From: Krasilnikovia cinnamomea
GTDB lineage: Bacteria > Actinomycetota > Actinomycetes > Mycobacteriales > Micromonosporaceae
DNA length: 64,000 bases
Assembly: GCF_004217545.1 (NCBI RefSeq)
Contig: NZ_SHKY01000001.1
Location: forward strand, 992,001-1,056,000
Reading direction: 5' to 3'
Part shown: positions 63,017 through 64,000 of the stretch, one piece after another
Layout: every line of letters begins with the position of its first letter
Numbering within the stretch: the first letter of the stretch is position 1
Translations under genes and position numbers: made by a program
Notes under the pieces: model-generated
What the model was told of the DNA's origin: nothing
Databases searched by the model: none
The model's input: the letters and a program-made list of their open reading frames with translations, nothing else

Positions 63017-63040
63017 ACCACACGAAGGAGATCCATCACC

Positions 63041-64000
63041 GTGGGTCACACAACCCCAACCCCAGCAGGCAATTGGCGCGCCAACTGGCGCGACGCCTCT
63101 GGCAAGCAGAAGGCCAAGACCTTCCAGACGAAGCGGGAGGCCAAAGCGTTTCTCGCCGAGATCGAGTCCACCCTGACGCGCGGTACCTACGTCGACCCGC
63201 ACGCTGGACGAATGCGCCTCGGTACGTTCGCCGCTCGCTGGCAGCAGGCGCGCAGTGACGAACTCGCGACACGGGCACGCGTCGCCTCGGTCCTTCGTAC
63301 CCACGTTTTGCCGCGATGGGGTGACACGCCGATCGGCAAGGTCGACCATCTGGCAGTGCAGCAGTGGGTTACCGACCTCGCCGGGCGCGGCCTTTCGCCC
63401 GCGAGCGTTGCCGACTGCCACCACGTCCTGTCCTCGATTCTGCGAGCTGCGGTTCGCGACCGTCTGATCGGCACCAATCCATGCGATGGCGTGAAGGTGC
63501 CGCGCCGTCGCAAGAAGGACACCGACGGCCGCACCATCACGATGGGCCAGCTCACCAACGACCTGCTTCCGGCCCTGCCAGACCGCTTTCAGGCACTCGT
63601 CGCCCTGGCCGGTGGTACCGGCATGCGATGGGGTGAGTGCGTCGGGCTTCGTTGGGAGTCCGTCGACCTGATCAATCGCACGGTGAGCGTCGTGCGCGTG
63701 GCGGTCGAGATCGCTGGAACTGTCACGACCAAGCCCTACCCGAAGTCTCGCGCCGGACGCCGAACGGTACCTCTGCCCCCGTTCACCGCAGACCTGCTGG
63801 CCGCCCACCGGGAAACGTTCCCCGCCGGTCCCGCTGGCGAGGTCTTCACCAACACCGCAGGCGGGCCGATGCGTCGCACGCTCTTTCGTGCTCGGGTCTG
63901 GCGCCCGGCTCTTGCCCGCGCAGGGCTGCTGGGCCGCATCGATCGCCTCGGACACTTCAAGTTCCGGGCCGCGTGGATGGACTCTGACGGCATCTGGTGG
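63041..64000 (+). CDS. Tyrosine-type site-specific integrase (partial, 3' end outside window)
   Basis: 320 residues are visible from GTG 63041, preceded by GAAGGAG. It has an AP2-like arm-binding start (NWRANWRDASGKQKAKTFQTKREAKAFL), a SAM-like core-binding domain (GTYVDPHAGRMRLGTFAARW...VQQWVTDLAGRGLSPASVADCHHVLSSILRAAVRDRLIGTNPC), and the catalytic domain with the first Arg in GGTGMRWGECVGLRWE. The HxxR and Tyr motifs lie past the edge. It should recombine at the tRNA-Val site. Lower GC than chromosomal neighbours fits a foreign origin. Confidence 0.93.
   Translation, partial: MGHTTPTPAGNWRANWRDASGKQKAKTFQTKREAKAFLAEIESTLTRGTYVDPHAGRMRLGTFAARWQQARSDELATRARVASVLRTHVLPRWGDTPIGKVDHLAVQQWVTDLAGRGLSPASVADCHHVLSSILRAAVRDRLIGTNPCDGVKVPRRRKKDTDGRTITMGQLTNDLLPALPDRFQALVALAGGTGMRWGECVGLRWESVDLINRTVSVVRVAVEIAGTVTTKPYPKSRAGRRTVPLPPFTADLLAAHRETFPAGPAGEVFTNTAGGPMRRTLFRARVWRPALARAGLLGRIDRLGHFKFRAAWMDSDGIWW

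Larger units (their letters stand above)
61725..63040. repeat. Gene-free xis-int spacer made of successive repeat families
   Basis: 1.3 kb without a credible gene. In order it holds: CTAG cluster, long inverted repeat, ATGCAT palindromes, GCATTGCGG inverted repeats, GGTAAC sites, CGACC/GGTCG sites, then GGTAGCGG/CCGCTACC sites up to the int ribosome-binding site. Each family is confined mostly to its own block. It may be an origin, partition site or integrase/Xis control region. Confidence 0.7.
51391..64000. mobile_element. Integrative element in tRNA-Val (left part; runs off window)
   Basis: The left end is a duplicated tRNA-Val 3' half (51391-51435). The right side has a tyrosine integrase gene reading outward at the window edge, preceded by an excisionase-like gene and a DUF3631 replication-type gene. 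This is the layout of actinomycete integrative elements. The intact tRNA-Val with attR should lie just right of the window. No FtsK/TraB-like gene, relaxase or mating-pair gene is visible across 12.6 kb, so it is integrative and perhaps mobilisable, not evidently self-conjugative. Confidence 0.82.

Overview
The window is very GC-rich, uses GTG starts freely, has GC-rich hairpin terminators without U-tracts, and carries F420-type, DUF4331, DUF6230, DUF6879 and STAND/TPR genes. This points to a high-GC actinobacterium, most likely a filamentous Micromonosporales-type genome (Actinoplanes-like). The genus is inference. Two regions are distinct: an ordinary chromosomal stretch (1 to about 51390) and an integrated genetic element (about 51391 to beyond 64000).

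Chromosomal part. 1-3000: truncated BTAD-type regulator, glutathionyl-hydroquinone-reductase-like GST, and a divergent MarR/EamA pair. 2997-10463: a tightly coupled operon SWIM zinc finger / MoxR AAA+ / DUF5682 / vWA, the same four families as E. coli yehQ-yehL-yehM-yehP. 10.5-12.2 kb: F420-type oxidoreductase and a DUF5925-type AAA ATPase. 12.2-14.1 kb: multicopper oxidase plus a membrane partner. 14.2-19 kb: secreted glycosidases (GH64-like with a LacI-type operator, GH26-like) and a secreted IPT/TIG protein. 19.1-22.9 kb: membrane-anchored protein, patatin, and a SigE-type ECF sigma factor flanked by two paralogous membrane-anchored proteins. 23-29.8 kb: SGNH hydrolase, Ser/Thr kinase, prs, TetR, DUF6230 protein and a secreted protein. 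29.9-35.9 kb: PucR-type regulator, beta-propeller, PadR/membrane protein pair, DUF6879 protein, membrane-tethered substrate-binding domain. 36-40.6 kb: DUF4331 protein divergent from a coupled TPR/nickel-cobalt exporter pair. 40.7-43.6 kb: TetR plus MMPL exporter. 43.7-51.3 kb: repeat-tailed membrane protein, M23 lipoprotein, MBL hydrolase, argG, and an NB-ARC/TPR STAND protein. Perfect stem-loops separate most convergent pairs.

Integrated element. A 45-bp duplicate of the 3' half of tRNA-Val(CAC) at 51391-51435 is the left attachment site. A tyrosine integrase (63041, running off the window) marks the right side. Between them, from left to right, lie: small membrane-protein cassettes bounded by a recurring 17-bp motif; a strange 128-nt tRNA-like locus; an intact IS3-family element with a GGGAAAA -1 frameshift site; a small ORF and a NUDIX remnant; an XRE protein; a tiny HTH protein with CTAG operator clusters; a hypothetical protein; a nested inverted repeat; a DUF3631 replication-type ATPase whose 3' end is packed with GGTAAC iterons; a Cys/His-rich protein; an excisionase-like protein; and a 1.3-kb gene-free xis-int spacer built from successive families of short palindromic repeats. 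No FtsK/TraB-like transfer gene is visible, so the element looks integrative and possibly mobilisable rather than self-conjugative.

The most unusual structures are the xis-int repeat mosaic (including a duplicated block in which three motif copies changed together from GCATCGCGG to GCATTGCGG), the iteron-filled rep gene, the motif-bounded cassette array and the tRNA-like locus.
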